A DNA stretch of 25,552 nt. It comes from an uncultured Oscillospiraceae bacterium. GTDB lineage: Bacteria > Bacillota > Clostridia > Oscillospirales > Acutalibacteraceae. This document shows, in pieces, positions 15,194 to 24,722 of this stretch. The DNA lies in assembly GCA_900552115.1 (NCBI GenBank), contig URYP01000023.1, positions 1 to 25,552 on the forward strand, given 5' to 3'. Below the pieces are notes generated by a model that made no database searches, had not been told where the DNA came from, and worked only from the letters and a program-made list of their open reading frames with translations. Within the stretch, counting starts at the first letter, position 1. Each line of letters begins with the position of its first letter. The translations under genes were made by a program, and so were the position numbers.

Positions 15194-16945
15194 TCAGGCC
15201 GGTTGTATGGTGCCGTCCGGCTTTACATAAAAGCAATAGACGCCGAAGTGTTTTTTGTCGTCGTTGCCCTGGTAGGTTTCCATCGCCGTCTGGGTTTTAC
15301 CGCTCGCATTTTGTACCGTCACCCGGTAGAAATACTGGCCCGCCTCAAGATTTTTTGTGAAGGCCTGCGGAATTTGAAGCTTTTGCTGCTTGCTAATCGT
15401 ATTTTTGAACTGGTAGTCCTTCGCCAGCTCAAAGGTATAGGTGAGTTTCTCCCCGTCAAAATCGTAGGAGGCATCCCAGCCGAACATCAGCTTGTCTCCG
15501 GCGGCGTGCTCCGGCTCGCCCAGGTAAAAAGGCATCGGGCTTTGCAGGCTGGTCTGGTAGACGGCGTATTGGTACTCCATCTCCTTGGGGATCATCTGCA
15601 TAATTTTATCGTACTCAGCCAGCTTGCGCGGTACATACATCTGATCCGGCATCCTCGTCTGGTAAGGCCGGGTAACGGCGCTGTACTGCTTCACCATCGA
15701 CTCCACCCGTTCCTTGGAAACCAGCTTACGCAGTTCGTTCATTTTATCGTTCAGCTTTTGACGGTAGGTTTCGGACTTGAGCACCCGCTGGTGAAGGATG
15801 CAGCCCCAATAGTTGGATACGCCCTGCGTATAGTTGTAGCCGCTGTCCACCGCTTTGTACACGATATCCTCTTCGTATTTCCAGGCACCGTCATTGTCCC
15901 AGGAAATAAAATACCACTTGCTGCCGTTTTGTGGGCTGTACAAGTAAAAGTTCTGGCTGTTGGTATCGGTGTTGCCGGTCAGAAGCTGAAAAGCCAGCCA
16001 GGTGAAATAATTGTCCTCGTCGAAATACTTTTGAAAGGTGGTTTCAATGGGAATGGAGTAGTTGTTCAGGTCGTCCAGCATGGCGATCAGCTTGGAGTGA
16101 TCGTCGCTGCCTTTGATTTCTAACACCTCTTCAAATCTGGTCTTATCGTAATCCGGGTCTGTGCTTTCCTTAATCGCGTCGTGATACCGCATGAATTCAA
16201 ACATATTGGCCTTGTAGAGCTGGCCGTTTTCGTCCAGACCATGATTGCGCAGATAGGTTTTGTTGATCTGTTCCACCTGCGTATACAGGCCGTAATCCTC
16301 AAATTTGGCTTTGCTGTCGTTCTCGGTCGTATCCTTGACATACAGGTGCACGAATTGTGTGCGGGCGCTGAACGCGTCCGGGATCGTCTTAAGCAGGTCA
16401 TAGCTCAGTTTGTTGCGAAAACGGGTGGAATCGTATACGTGCTTATTAAGCGATATGGTGCGCTGCTCCCGCCAATAGCCCTCGTTTTTGCGGATGGATA
16501 TTTTGTAGGATTTCTGCGGAGATCGGGAACTGGTTTTACCGCGGATCTGGACGGTGCAGTTGGGGGAAAACTCCCCATAGCCGAAGGCTCCGGCAACCGG
16601 GCCGTTCTCATCCCCCACCTGCAGGATGCCCTCCACCGCATAGCGGTCGATGCCCTTTTCCTCGTAATAATACACCGAATGAGAGTTGACATCCTCCCAG
16701 GTGTGGTTGGTGTTATCGGTTTCGTTCCCCTGGCTGACGGTTAGATACATGGTCACAACGGAATCATCCTCGTCGCTGTCGTAGACGGCGGACGAATCCT
16801 GCACCTTGGCATCGTCAACCGTACCGCTTCCCCCGCCGCTGACATCGTTCTTTTCAATGACCGACGAGGTACAGGAACTCAAGATCATGCAGGCCGCCAG
16901 CAGCAGGGCCGTCGCTGATCCGGCTTTTTTACTTAACCGCTTCAT
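15194..16945 (-). CDS. CotH-kinase family lipoprotein
   Basis: A 583-residue exported protein. The signal peptide ends in a lipobox (MILSSC, lipidated C25), followed by an acidic Ser/Gly/Asp linker to about residue 65. The CotH kinase domain spans about 100-440: IRGKTSSRSPQKSYKISI, ISLNKHVYDSTRFRNKL, TGNTDTNSQNFYLY and SWDNDGAW (D350, D352), the nucleotide and metal residues of this atypical kinase family. A C-terminal Ig-like beta domain begins near residue 460. CotH proteins of spore coats phosphorylate Ser/Thr on coat proteins; this one is surface-anchored and sits in a polysaccharide operon, so its target may be a protein or a glycan. It shares an ATGA overlap with pelG, and AAGGAGGA precedes the start. 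Confidence 0.92.
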   Translation of the reverse strand: MKRLSKKAGSATALLLAACMILSSCTSSVIEKNDVSGGGSGTVDDAKVQDSSAVYDSDEDDSVVTMYLTVSQGNETDNTNHTWEDVNSHSVYYYEEKGIDRYAVEGILQVGDENGPVAGAFGYGEFSPNCTVQIRGKTSSRSPQKSYKISIRKNEGYWREQRTISLNKHVYDSTRFRNKLSYDLLKTIPDAFSARTQFVHLYVKDTTENDSKAKFEDYGLYTQVEQINKTYLRNHGLDENGQLYKANMFEFMRYHDAIKESTDPDYDKTRFEEVLEIKGSDDHSKLIAMLDDLNNYSIPIETTFQKYFDEDNYFTWLAFQLLTGNTDTNSQNFYLYSPQNGSKWYFISWDNDGAWKYEEDIVYKAVDSGYNYTQGVSNYWGCILHQRVLKSETYRQKLNDKMNELRKLVSKERVESMVKQYSAVTRPYQTRMPDQMYVPRKLAEYDKIMQMIPKEMEYQYAVYQTSLQSPMPFYLGEPEHAAGDKLMFGWDASYDFDGEKLTYTFELAKDYQFKNTISKQQKLQIPQAFTKNLEAGQYFYRVTVQNASGKTQTAMETYQGNDDKKHFGVYCFYVKPDGTIQPA

Positions 16946-18450
16946 GTTGTATCCTCCTTGTGGCGTTTATTGTCGTAGTTCCGCCGGTGTGTCTGAACCC
17001 TGGCGGCGCGGGTATCAAAATGGTCGGCCAACCAGGTAAAAAAGCCGGCATGCCGACTTAAAAGCAGAGGCTGCTTGCTGAGGACATTGTATTTTAATTT
17101 ACGCAGATATACACACAGCCGCAGCCAGGCGCACAGACAAAACAGGGCGCTTCCCAGCAGGAAGCCGAATCCATGGAACGCCTGGGCGAACTGCGCCAGC
17201 AACAGGGTGGCGGCATTGGACACGACGGCGAATACGGCGGCCGACAGCAGCGCGCCCCCCATATCGGAAAAATATTGGGATATCAGCATAATGCTGTTAC
17301 CAATGGCGTAAAAGGCGTATCCCACACAGAGCGTACGGTAAACGCGCAGCATTTCACTGTTGAAGCCCAGCGGCAGCAGGGGCAGGACAATGGTTCCCAA
17401 TATAATGAACAGCAGCGTCGAAAAAATCTGCTTGAGCGACAGGTAGCCGATTTCCTCGCTCAGCACCCGCATCATATTGTCCTCGGCCTCGTCCAGATTT
17501 TCTATGGAACCGCCGTCGTTAAACAGGCTGAAGTATTCCCTGTAACGCGGATAAAAGCGCGTTTCGACCGATGTTACAAAGTTGACTGTGGTTATCAGGA
17601 TTGAAAAAAACGCAAAAATAGCCGGTACATCATAAGTGGGCGCGCCGTAAAACAATCCCTCTACCTGTACCTGCAACGGGCTGGCCCACCACATAACCAC
17701 CAGATGGCCGAACAGCCCCAGCGTCACTAAAAATCCGGTGAGTCCCAGCTGGGGGATGGTATCGAACCAGGCCAGAAAGCGCAGGGAGGTACCAAGTCCT
17801 TCGGGCATATAGCGATAAATAAGGATAAAATACCACACCATCATAACGCCGTATCCTATGGCAATACTGAGCATCATGGCGGTTACCACCGGGATATGGA
17901 ACACCCAGATAAGCAGGACGCCGAGCAGCAGAGCCAACGCAACGGATATTCCAAACGCCAGAATGATGCTTTTGTAGTCTTTGAGCATGGTCAGGTAGTT
18001 GATTTCGGTCCATACGACAATCAGAACCATAAAAAACAGGAAAGACAGGATTTTATAAACCAAAGCCACCCCGGAAAAGCACAGGAACAGACCGTAGCCC
18101 AGTCCACCGATAACCAGCATCAGGCTGACGCTGCCGTAAAAGGACGGCATAATACGATTGAATTTCTTTTCGTAGATCATATCCGCGCAAAAGCGCGTCG
18201 TCAGCATGGAAAACAGCGAGGTCACCACCAGCGAGGCGAGCAGCGCATGAGTGAGCATGGTTACCAGAAGTTCGCGGTCATGCCGGGAGGCCCCCGCCGT
18301 ATCCGCGATAAACATGGAGGCGAGCAGCAAAAGAAAACCCAGCAGCATAGGACCCGCGCACACCAGTGTGGCGTATCCGTAAGCACGGATGGTGGCAATC
18401 AGCCCTTTGCGGGAAAACAGTTTTTTCAGTTCGAAACCTATACCCGCCAT
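16942..18450 (-). CDS. pelG: PelG, polysaccharide export membrane protein
   Basis: A 502-residue integral membrane protein with about twelve helices, starting MAGIGFELKKLFSRKG, the hallmark PelG opening, and ending in a basic cytoplasmic tail. PelG is a MOP-superfamily flippase-like protein that with PelD, PelE and PelF forms the inner-membrane Pel synthase/export complex. Its length is close to family norm. It overlaps pelF by 13 bp and cotH by 4 bp, so translation is likely coupled. AGGAGG lies about eleven bases before the ATG. Confidence 0.94.
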   Translation of the reverse strand: MAGIGFELKKLFSRKGLIATIRAYGYATLVCAGPMLLGFLLLLASMFIADTAGASRHDRELLVTMLTHALLASLVVTSLFSMLTTRFCADMIYEKKFNRIMPSFYGSVSLMLVIGGLGYGLFLCFSGVALVYKILSFLFFMVLIVVWTEINYLTMLKDYKSIILAFGISVALALLLGVLLIWVFHIPVVTAMMLSIAIGYGVMMVWYFILIYRYMPEGLGTSLRFLAWFDTIPQLGLTGFLVTLGLFGHLVVMWWASPLQVQVEGLFYGAPTYDVPAIFAFFSILITTVNFVTSVETRFYPRYREYFSLFNDGGSIENLDEAEDNMMRVLSEEIGYLSLKQIFSTLLFIILGTIVLPLLPLGFNSEMLRVYRTLCVGYAFYAIGNSIMLISQYFSDMGGALLSAAVFAVVSNAATLLLAQFAQAFHGFGFLLGSALFCLCAWLRLCVYLRKLKYNVLSKQPLLLSRHAGFFTWLADHFDTRAARVQTHRRNYDNKRHKEDTT

Positions 18451-19853
18451 TGGCCGACGACCTCCTCATAGTTTTCGTTGTAATGACGCACCATGTCCTC
18501 ATGCACATAGTAGGTCTGCACCCGTTTACGTCCAGCCTCTGCCATTTCCCGGCGCAAATCCTCACGGGTGGCCAGCAGCTCCATGGCGCCAGCGATGGCC
18601 CCGGAATGCATGGGCGGCACCACGATGCCGGCCTTGCCGAAGCCATCCCCGTGCGCACCCTCCAACAAATCCCGGCAGCAGCCCACGTCGGTGGACACAC
18701 AGGGCCGACCGGCAGCCAGTGATTCCAGCACGGCCAGCGGCTGTCCCTCCGAGATGCTGGTCAGCACCGTAAAATCGGTCCGGGCCAGATAATCAATGAC
18801 ATCCACGTTACCCGGCAGGTCAATATCGTTTATATGAAGCTGTTCGATAAGGTCAAGGCATTCCTGGCGGTATTCCTCGTCGTCCGTATCGCCGAGAATA
18901 TGCAGCCGTGCCTGGGGGACACGCTGCTTGAGGGCAAAGAAGGCGTGAATCATGGTCTTAATGTCTTTGATAGGGTGAATACGCACGACCGCGGTTATAT
19001 CGATAAACCCATCGGGGACTTTGGGGAGGACCCGCTCGAAGCGTTCCACGTGGATACCGTTGCTGATGACCTTTTGGTGACGGGGATCGCAGCCCAGCTC
19101 GGTCTGGATGTCGGCATACCGCTGAAACAGCGAGGTGACACTGTCCGCCCGATAATAAGCACAGTGGGACAGCATATAAAACATATTGATCCACTGCTGC
19201 TTGAAATAGGGGGAAATCCACTTGGCGCGCAGGATCTCCTCTTCCCTCTCCCGGGTGTAGATGCCGTGCTCCGTCAAAATGTAAGGGCGTTTGTATTTCC
19301 AGGCGCCGAGCGCGCCCAGCACCCCGCCGTATCCGGTGGCGGTCGCGTGGTAGACGTCCGCTTTCGGCACAGCCTGTCCCAACAAATACAGAGTGGGCAG
19401 GAACATCGACCGGATGCTGTGGAAAAAGTCAGCGAACGAAACAAACGGATATTCCGTCTTACAGACATCAAGCAGGATGTTGAGAAAGGTTTCGCTCATC
19501 AGGAAGGATACGGCGCCGACGTGTTTTGTATTGTACAACCGGAAGAGAACGTCCCAGTCCGGGTCCTGGCAAAGCACCAGTTTTTTCAGCTCCTCAATCT
19601 CCCGGCGGCTGAAATGGAATCGGTCCTGTTTCGTCGCTTGCAGCCGCAGCGCGTCGTCCAGGAACACCTCATGAATTTCCGACACATTATCCGGCAGGTC
19701 GTATTTAAACTGTCCCTGGTCTTCGGCTTTGGCCCCGATCACCCACAATACATAGTCATGCTGGGGGTTCGAGGTAATCAGCGAATGCATCCAGCTGGAT
19801 ACGCCGCCGCGCACATAGGGATAGCATCCTTCCAGTATCATGCAGATGCGCAC
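18438..19853 (-). CDS. pelF: PelF, polysaccharide-polymerising glycosyltransferase
   Basis: A soluble GT4 glycosyltransferase of 471 residues, which in Pel systems polymerises UDP-activated hexosamine at the membrane. PelF signatures are all present: MILEGCYPYVRGGVSSW at the N-terminus, EHGIYTREREEEI at 195-207, R291 and K296 in the C-lobe phosphate site, and the E-x7-E motif at 369-377 (EGQPLAVLE). The start is GTG at 19853, with AAGGGGG seven bases upstream, 3 bp after the deacetylase stop. The sugar donor cannot be told from sequence; Pel is GalNAc/GalN-rich in described systems. Confidence 0.95.
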   Translation of the reverse strand: MRICMILEGCYPYVRGGVSSWMHSLITSNPQHDYVLWVIGAKAEDQGQFKYDLPDNVSEIHEVFLDDALRLQATKQDRFHFSRREIEELKKLVLCQDPDWDVLFRLYNTKHVGAVSFLMSETFLNILLDVCKTEYPFVSFADFFHSIRSMFLPTLYLLGQAVPKADVYHATATGYGGVLGALGAWKYKRPYILTEHGIYTREREEEILRAKWISPYFKQQWINMFYMLSHCAYYRADSVTSLFQRYADIQTELGCDPRHQKVISNGIHVERFERVLPKVPDGFIDITAVVRIHPIKDIKTMIHAFFALKQRVPQARLHILGDTDDEEYRQECLDLIEQLHINDIDLPGNVDVIDYLARTDFTVLTSISEGQPLAVLESLAAGRPCVSTDVGCCRDLLEGAHGDGFGKAGIVVPPMHSGAIAGAMELLATREDLRREMAEAGRKRVQTYYVHEDMVRHYNENYEEVVGQWRV

Positions 19854-19856
19854 GGC

Positions 19857-21686
19857 TTATCCCCCTTTCATTTTAATGCGCACCTGATCCGAGGAGGCGC
19901 GCAGCAGATAATAATCCCCACTGATGTGTTCTATCGATCCGCCTTCCACTTTACCCGGTTCCCCGCCGTTGCAGCGAACCATCAGGTAAGCCTCGTCCCA
20001 GAATCCTCCCAGGCGGAGATGGATGCCGTCCTCGTTGTCCGTGCGTTCCACTGAAAGTACATCATAGCGCTGGGTGGCACAGGAGGAATCGCTGGCGACC
20101 AGGCTGCGGATGTTCGGCGCCGAGGTGTAGAGCCAGTCCATATAACCGTTCAGGTTGCCGTACAGCGTATTCCAGCCGTCGGCGGCGCCGCGGTCCTCGT
20201 CCAGCACGTCGTCGGGATGGATAAAATGAGAGTTGACATAATACAGGTTGAGTGTGTTGAGCGCCGCCCAGTACATATACTGGTCGAGCTGAGCGCCGGA
20301 TATGACGCGCGGGAATTCCACGATCCCATCCTCGCTGATACAGAATTCCTGGCTGTATTCAATTTCCCCTTCCAGATAAAGGCTGCTGATCGTTTTTATC
20401 TGGGGAAAATTCGCTTTCAGCATCCGCCGCCCTTCAGCGGAGAGAATATTGGAAGGCGGCACGTAGGTGGATACCGTCGCATCCGGGAACAGGGTATGGG
20501 TATAATCGATTGCTTCCCGCAGCGCCGCCGCGGCGTCCTGCTCGGTTTTCCAACGCTTATAATTCACTTTCCCCTTAAAATCAAAGCCCGGAAAGCATAG
20601 CGGCAGATGATTATACCCGTGCAGGCCGATCTCTCCCCCGTTGTCGAGAAGCAGAGCGCCAAAATGACGGAACCGCTCCTGATCGGTCTGCCGGGGAAAC
20701 AGGCCGTCCACGTCTTCCGTGTAATCTTCGATGATCATACCGGTATAGCGAACGCCGTAGTCGTCACAGAATTTCAGCATATCCGGCCACCAGACGTTGG
20801 AATAAAAGCTGGAAATATCGCGGTTGTAATCCCGGCGGATATACTGGCCGTCCCCCATGGGCACCGGGGACGGAAAATCATCCAGAAAAAAAGACGAGGC
20901 GTTGATGACCGGATAGACGCAGGTATCCTCCAGCAGGCTGTATGCGGCGGCGGTCAAGCCGCGCGTCGTCTTTTCGGCAAACCCGTGGTTGTTGACGACA
21001 AAGCGTCCCTTTCCGCAGTCCATGCTCCACACCAGCGGCACGCGGCTGGTGTCATCCGACCAGGCATATACGCGCGCCTTGCTGCTAAGCCGCACGCTCA
21101 GGGCCGTGGCCATGGGGTCGCCCCAGTGAAAACGGAAGCCTTTGGAACCGATCATAAAATCATCGGACAAATTCATCCCCTTAATTTGCGCATAAGACAC
21201 CGCGCCTTCCTCCACGCCGAGATAGGTGCTCAGGTAGCGATAGACCGGTGAACCGTCCGGCGTACAGAACAGCATCACGCGCCCGCCGTTTTCCACCCAA
21301 TCAAGAAGCGTAATAATGGTATCCCCCAGCACGTCCAAGTGCTGAAACGCCAGGATAACCGTGCGGTATTCGGCAAAATCCGGAACCGCCTGCCGGGATA
21401 CATCGATAAGGTCATACCCTATCCGCATTTGTCCCAATACTTCCCGGATATGCTTTGTGAAAACCGCATTGTTTTCCTGGGTACTGTCCCGCAGGAACAG
21501 GCAGGTACTCTCCACCTCGACAATCCGCTTTTTCTCCGCGATGGCCGAAGCCGGCAGCTCGGTCAGTTTGTTGGCCGACACGGAATACTGCACGCCCAGA
21601 TTATCCGCCAGCAGCAAACCTGTCACCGCCAGCAGCAACACGATGGATAGAAAGGTCGTAGCGAACTTTTTACACATCCGCAGCAT
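19857..21686 (-). CDS. PelA-type membrane-anchored polysaccharide deacetylase (DUF2194)
   Basis: A 609-residue protein with an N-terminal signal anchor (about 8-28), then a Rossmann-like/GATase-like domain (about 55-240, LDWVENGGRVMLF), then a deacetylase barrel. Metal and catalytic residues fit the carbohydrate-esterase pattern: D269-D270 in SSFFLDDFPSP and H356/H360 in GLHGYNH. The C-terminal region is beta-rich. It belongs with DUF2194 proteins and stands where B. cereus-type Pel operons have PelA-DA, so it probably deacetylates the polymer outside the membrane. There is no glycosidase domain as in Pseudomonas PelA; the DUF4832 lipoprotein could supply that activity. It overlaps pelE by 17 bp; AGGAGG is nine bases before the ATG. 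Confidence 0.88.
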   Translation of the reverse strand: MLRMCKKFATTFLSIVLLLAVTGLLLADNLGVQYSVSANKLTELPASAIAEKKRIVEVESTCLFLRDSTQENNAVFTKHIREVLGQMRIGYDLIDVSRQAVPDFAEYRTVILAFQHLDVLGDTIITLLDWVENGGRVMLFCTPDGSPVYRYLSTYLGVEEGAVSYAQIKGMNLSDDFMIGSKGFRFHWGDPMATALSVRLSSKARVYAWSDDTSRVPLVWSMDCGKGRFVVNNHGFAEKTTRGLTAAAYSLLEDTCVYPVINASSFFLDDFPSPVPMGDGQYIRRDYNRDISSFYSNVWWPDMLKFCDDYGVRYTGMIIEDYTEDVDGLFPRQTDQERFRHFGALLLDNGGEIGLHGYNHLPLCFPGFDFKGKVNYKRWKTEQDAAAALREAIDYTHTLFPDATVSTYVPPSNILSAEGRRMLKANFPQIKTISSLYLEGEIEYSQEFCISEDGIVEFPRVISGAQLDQYMYWAALNTLNLYYVNSHFIHPDDVLDEDRGAADGWNTLYGNLNGYMDWLYTSAPNIRSLVASDSSCATQRYDVLSVERTDNEDGIHLRLGGFWDEAYLMVRCNGGEPGKVEGGSIEHISGDYYLLRASSDQVRIKMKGG

Positions 21687-22599
21687 CGGGCGGTTCCTCC
21701 TTTCGCATCTCCGGATCCCAGAAAGACAACCGTATCCGTCCTTCCGGCGTTAGATACACGCGTCGCTTTTTCATATCTTCCACCGTTGCCCGGAGTCCCT
21801 CGCCATCGTTCATCGCCTGGCAGGTTTTCAGTTTGGCAAACCAGGCCCGTTCGCTGCCCGGCCATGTATTTATAAGACGGTCGGCGAGAAAACGGGCCTG
21901 CGTATAGTTGCCCAGTTCCAGATAATTGTCCACTCCGCGCAGGCAGGGCTCCATCTCACCCGGCTGCGCCTGCATCTGGCTGTCCAGCAAATCGGCATAG
22001 CGCTGCCGATAGACGAACACCACATTGTCATCGATCAGGCCGCTGTCAATGTATCGTTGCAGGCTGTGCAGATAGCGTTCGCGTTTTTCCTCGCTTTCGG
22101 GATCATCCATATAAGCCTTTTCCGTCTGCTGCATAGACAGCTCATATTCGCGCTGCATCTCCATGATGGCTGTCGAAGCATAATGGGTCACCTCAATATC
22201 ATCATCAAGACGGGCCTCTTGCAGCAATTCGATGTACTCATCGGGATTCTGGTGCAGGATATCCAGCATGAGCTTTCTTCGGGTTTCGGCGTCGTTAATC
22301 GCCATGGCCTCTTCCAGCGGGATGACCGATCCCACCGAGGAATCCTCTTCAATACGGCGCAGCCGCAGGTCATCCTTTGACAAATGCATCTCATCCAGGG
22401 AGAGAGGCTTGACTCCCGCTTTATGAAAGCGGGAGTGATAGTCCGCAATCAGGCCGGCGATCACACCAAAAACCGGCACCAGAACAATAAGCGGAAAGAG
22501 CTGCTCCGAAAATTTGAAAAAGCGCGTGCGAATACCGAGATAGATAAGTAGGCAAAGCACAAGATGCCCCACCAGATACACGATTAAAAATGTCTTCAT
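21670..22599 (-). CDS. pelE: PelE-like membrane TPR protein
   Basis: A 309-residue protein with two N-terminal hydrophobic helices (about 2-22 and 33-53), then a cytosolic all-helical region with TPR-like repeats, for example around DNYLELGNYTQARFLADRLI. PelE acts as scaffold between PelD, PelF and PelG. Sequence conservation in this family is low, so the call leans on topology and on position between pelD and the deacetylase. Its ATG overlaps the pelD stop as ATGA, giving tight coupling. Confidence 0.82.
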   Translation of the reverse strand: MKTFLIVYLVGHLVLCLLIYLGIRTRFFKFSEQLFPLIVLVPVFGVIAGLIADYHSRFHKAGVKPLSLDEMHLSKDDLRLRRIEEDSSVGSVIPLEEAMAINDAETRRKLMLDILHQNPDEYIELLQEARLDDDIEVTHYASTAIMEMQREYELSMQQTEKAYMDDPESEEKRERYLHSLQRYIDSGLIDDNVVFVYRQRYADLLDSQMQAQPGEMEPCLRGVDNYLELGNYTQARFLADRLINTWPGSERAWFAKLKTCQAMNDGEGLRATVEDMKKRRVYLTPEGRIRLSFWDPEMRKEEPPDAADV

Positions 22600-24704
22600 C
22601 GTTTACCACCGCGATCCATTTCCCGGAAAGACAGCCCGGATTTGTGTATCCGGTCCAGGATCACCTGGATATTGTCCTTGTTTGTCTGCATCAGGCAGAG
22701 ATAAAGCTCCCCATCCGGCCCGATTCCCAGCAGGTCCGTTGCCCGCAGCAGGCTACCCAGCCGGTTTCCCACCTGTATCAGATTCTGGGGAGTCGTACTG
22801 AAACGGATGAGGATGTATTCCGTCACGCCGTTTTCGGCCATCTCCTCTTTTACAGCGACGATCTGGCTGAAATAGTCGGCCCGGATAATCCGGCTGCCGG
22901 GAATATACATTTCATCTTCGATCTGTTCGGTATATTCCAGCGCGCGAATCAGCGAAATTTTCACCAGCCCGCAGATGATTTTAACCAGATTTTCATAATA
23001 GACCGCCATCTGCTCATACTTGACTTTCTGCAGGACAATCAGTGCGATAGGCGCCTCTCCCCGGTACAGCGGCACCGCATATTCGGGATATCCAAGCAGC
23101 CTCTCCCGGTTGACCCAGACCTCTCCATCCGTAAATTCGTCCGTCATTTTTTCCAGCTTGGAGAGGTTCAGCGATTTTTGCGTGACATCGACGATTTCTT
23201 TGGAGCAGGCTATCAGGCGGCCAAACAGCATTTTTTCATCGCATTGGTAGATGCAGACCGACTTGTTGTCCAGCACCCCTTCCAGAGCGGTCAGCGCCTC
23301 GCTGAACACCTCGTCAATCAGGGTGCTGTCCAGGCTTTTGGTAATGTCGAACAACCGGCCGAAGCTGTCCCGATAGGACATGATCTGCGATTTATACTGC
23401 TCCTTATTATGCAGCGCACTGGCGTAAAACTCATTGAGTAAAATGTATTTATCCTCTAAAATGGCTTTTTCTTCCACTATAAAGCGATTGTCATTGCGCA
23501 AGCGATCCTTGACATAACCGGTCACAGCCCCGATCAGGAAAAAGAAAATAAAAGGCAGCCAGGTATCAATGTCGTACAGGGTCGCCTGCCAGTTGTTTTC
23601 AGTGGTAATGGAGGATACCAGCAGGGACAGGCTGGCCAGGGCTGAAGCCCCCAGACCGGTTTTCATCCCGTGCATGGTTCCCATCAACACAATGTAGATC
23701 AGTCGGAAATCGATATACCGGAATTGTACCGTCGTTGACGTAATACGGTTCAGAAATTCCATCAGCAAGAAACCGATCAGCAGCTCAGCCAGCTTGACAA
23801 TGAACGAATGCCTCTTAAAAAAAGCCCCCACGGCAGACCAGAAGGGCCGTTTTTCCTCCACCGCCGCGTCCTCCGTGCGCTGAATCAGCGCGGGGAATTC
23901 CTCCTCCAGTCCCCGCAGAGGAATCCAGTCGAATTCGCGGCGCGGCACATCCTGCGACACATCGGTGTCCATCCCGAGAGCCGCCGGCGCATAGGACAGG
24001 CGCACGGTAGGAAACTGCCGGCTGAAGAGGGCCCCCAGCTCTCCAAAGGTCAGCACTGTCGCAGCCGGCACCCGGATCTTTTCATAGCCAAGAGGCCAGC
24101 TTTCCACCATTCTCAGCAGCAGTTCTCCCAAATCCGCCTGGGATAAGAAGCCGCCGCGCTGATCCTCCGGTGCGGGGAAGTGGATCGCCGCGCGGCTTTT
24201 TGCCTGAGAAATGGCGTCCCCGATGAGCGATACGCTTTCCCCATACCCAAACAGGCTGGGGAGATACATTAACAAAACCGCTATGTTTTTACGCGCCCGG
24301 TAATAGGCGCACAATTGCTCACAGGCGGAAAACAGCATGCCCAGATCGTAATCCGGCAATGACGACGACGCGCTGCCCTGATAGGAAGGCAGCAGATAGA
24401 TCACCTTGTGTACGTCATGCTTGTCACAAAGACGCAGGCAACATTCCAAATCGCGGTATTCTTCAAAATACTCCTGCTGTGTATACAGCGGCTGGGCGAA
24501 AAACAATACCGTTTCAAAGGCGTAGGAATGAAATATTTTTTCAAACCCGTCCTCATGAGGAGATATCCGGAACGGGGTTACCGCCTTTCCCTTCCCGGGC
24601 GCGATGAGATCGTTGGAAGCCATAACCACTTTATGGTTGCGTACCAGCTGATCGCTGACAGACGGTGTCAGACCGGCCAGACGTCCGGTCAATAAAATAT
24701 CCAA
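22596..24704 (-). CDS. pelD: PelD-like c-di-GMP receptor fused to an SDR-like domain
   Basis: A 702-residue protein. Residues 1-280 resemble an NAD-epimerase/SDR fold, but the glycine motif is broken (TGRLAGLTP) and the YxxxK catalytic Lys is replaced (Y119...M123), so it is probably inactive. About four membrane helices lie at 300-400, a helical linker at 405-450, a GAF domain at about 455-590 and a degenerate GGDEF domain at 600-702. There the active motif is PDGEL (663-667), while the inhibitory site R654-A-T-D657 is kept at the correct five-residue distance, the arrangement by which PelD binds c-di-GMP. Start TTG 24702-24704 with AAGGGGG about ten bases upstream, 18 bp after the HD-GYP gene. 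It should activate the synthase when c-di-GMP is high. Confidence 0.88.
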   Translation of the reverse strand: MDILLTGRLAGLTPSVSDQLVRNHKVVMASNDLIAPGKGKAVTPFRISPHEDGFEKIFHSYAFETVLFFAQPLYTQQEYFEEYRDLECCLRLCDKHDVHKVIYLLPSYQGSASSSLPDYDLGMLFSACEQLCAYYRARKNIAVLLMYLPSLFGYGESVSLIGDAISQAKSRAAIHFPAPEDQRGGFLSQADLGELLLRMVESWPLGYEKIRVPAATVLTFGELGALFSRQFPTVRLSYAPAALGMDTDVSQDVPRREFDWIPLRGLEEEFPALIQRTEDAAVEEKRPFWSAVGAFFKRHSFIVKLAELLIGFLLMEFLNRITSTTVQFRYIDFRLIYIVLMGTMHGMKTGLGASALASLSLLVSSITTENNWQATLYDIDTWLPFIFFFLIGAVTGYVKDRLRNDNRFIVEEKAILEDKYILLNEFYASALHNKEQYKSQIMSYRDSFGRLFDITKSLDSTLIDEVFSEALTALEGVLDNKSVCIYQCDEKMLFGRLIACSKEIVDVTQKSLNLSKLEKMTDEFTDGEVWVNRERLLGYPEYAVPLYRGEAPIALIVLQKVKYEQMAVYYENLVKIICGLVKISLIRALEYTEQIEDEMYIPGSRIIRADYFSQIVAVKEEMAENGVTEYILIRFSTTPQNLIQVGNRLGSLLRATDLLGIGPDGELYLCLMQTNKDNIQVILDRIHKSGLSFREMDRGGKR

Positions 24705-24722
24705 GATGGTATCCCCCTTTTT

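Noticed and set aside
18834..20054. 406-residue plus-strand open frame opposite pelF and the deacetylase
   Set aside because: Antisense to strongly recognisable motifs of both genes and no translation signals.
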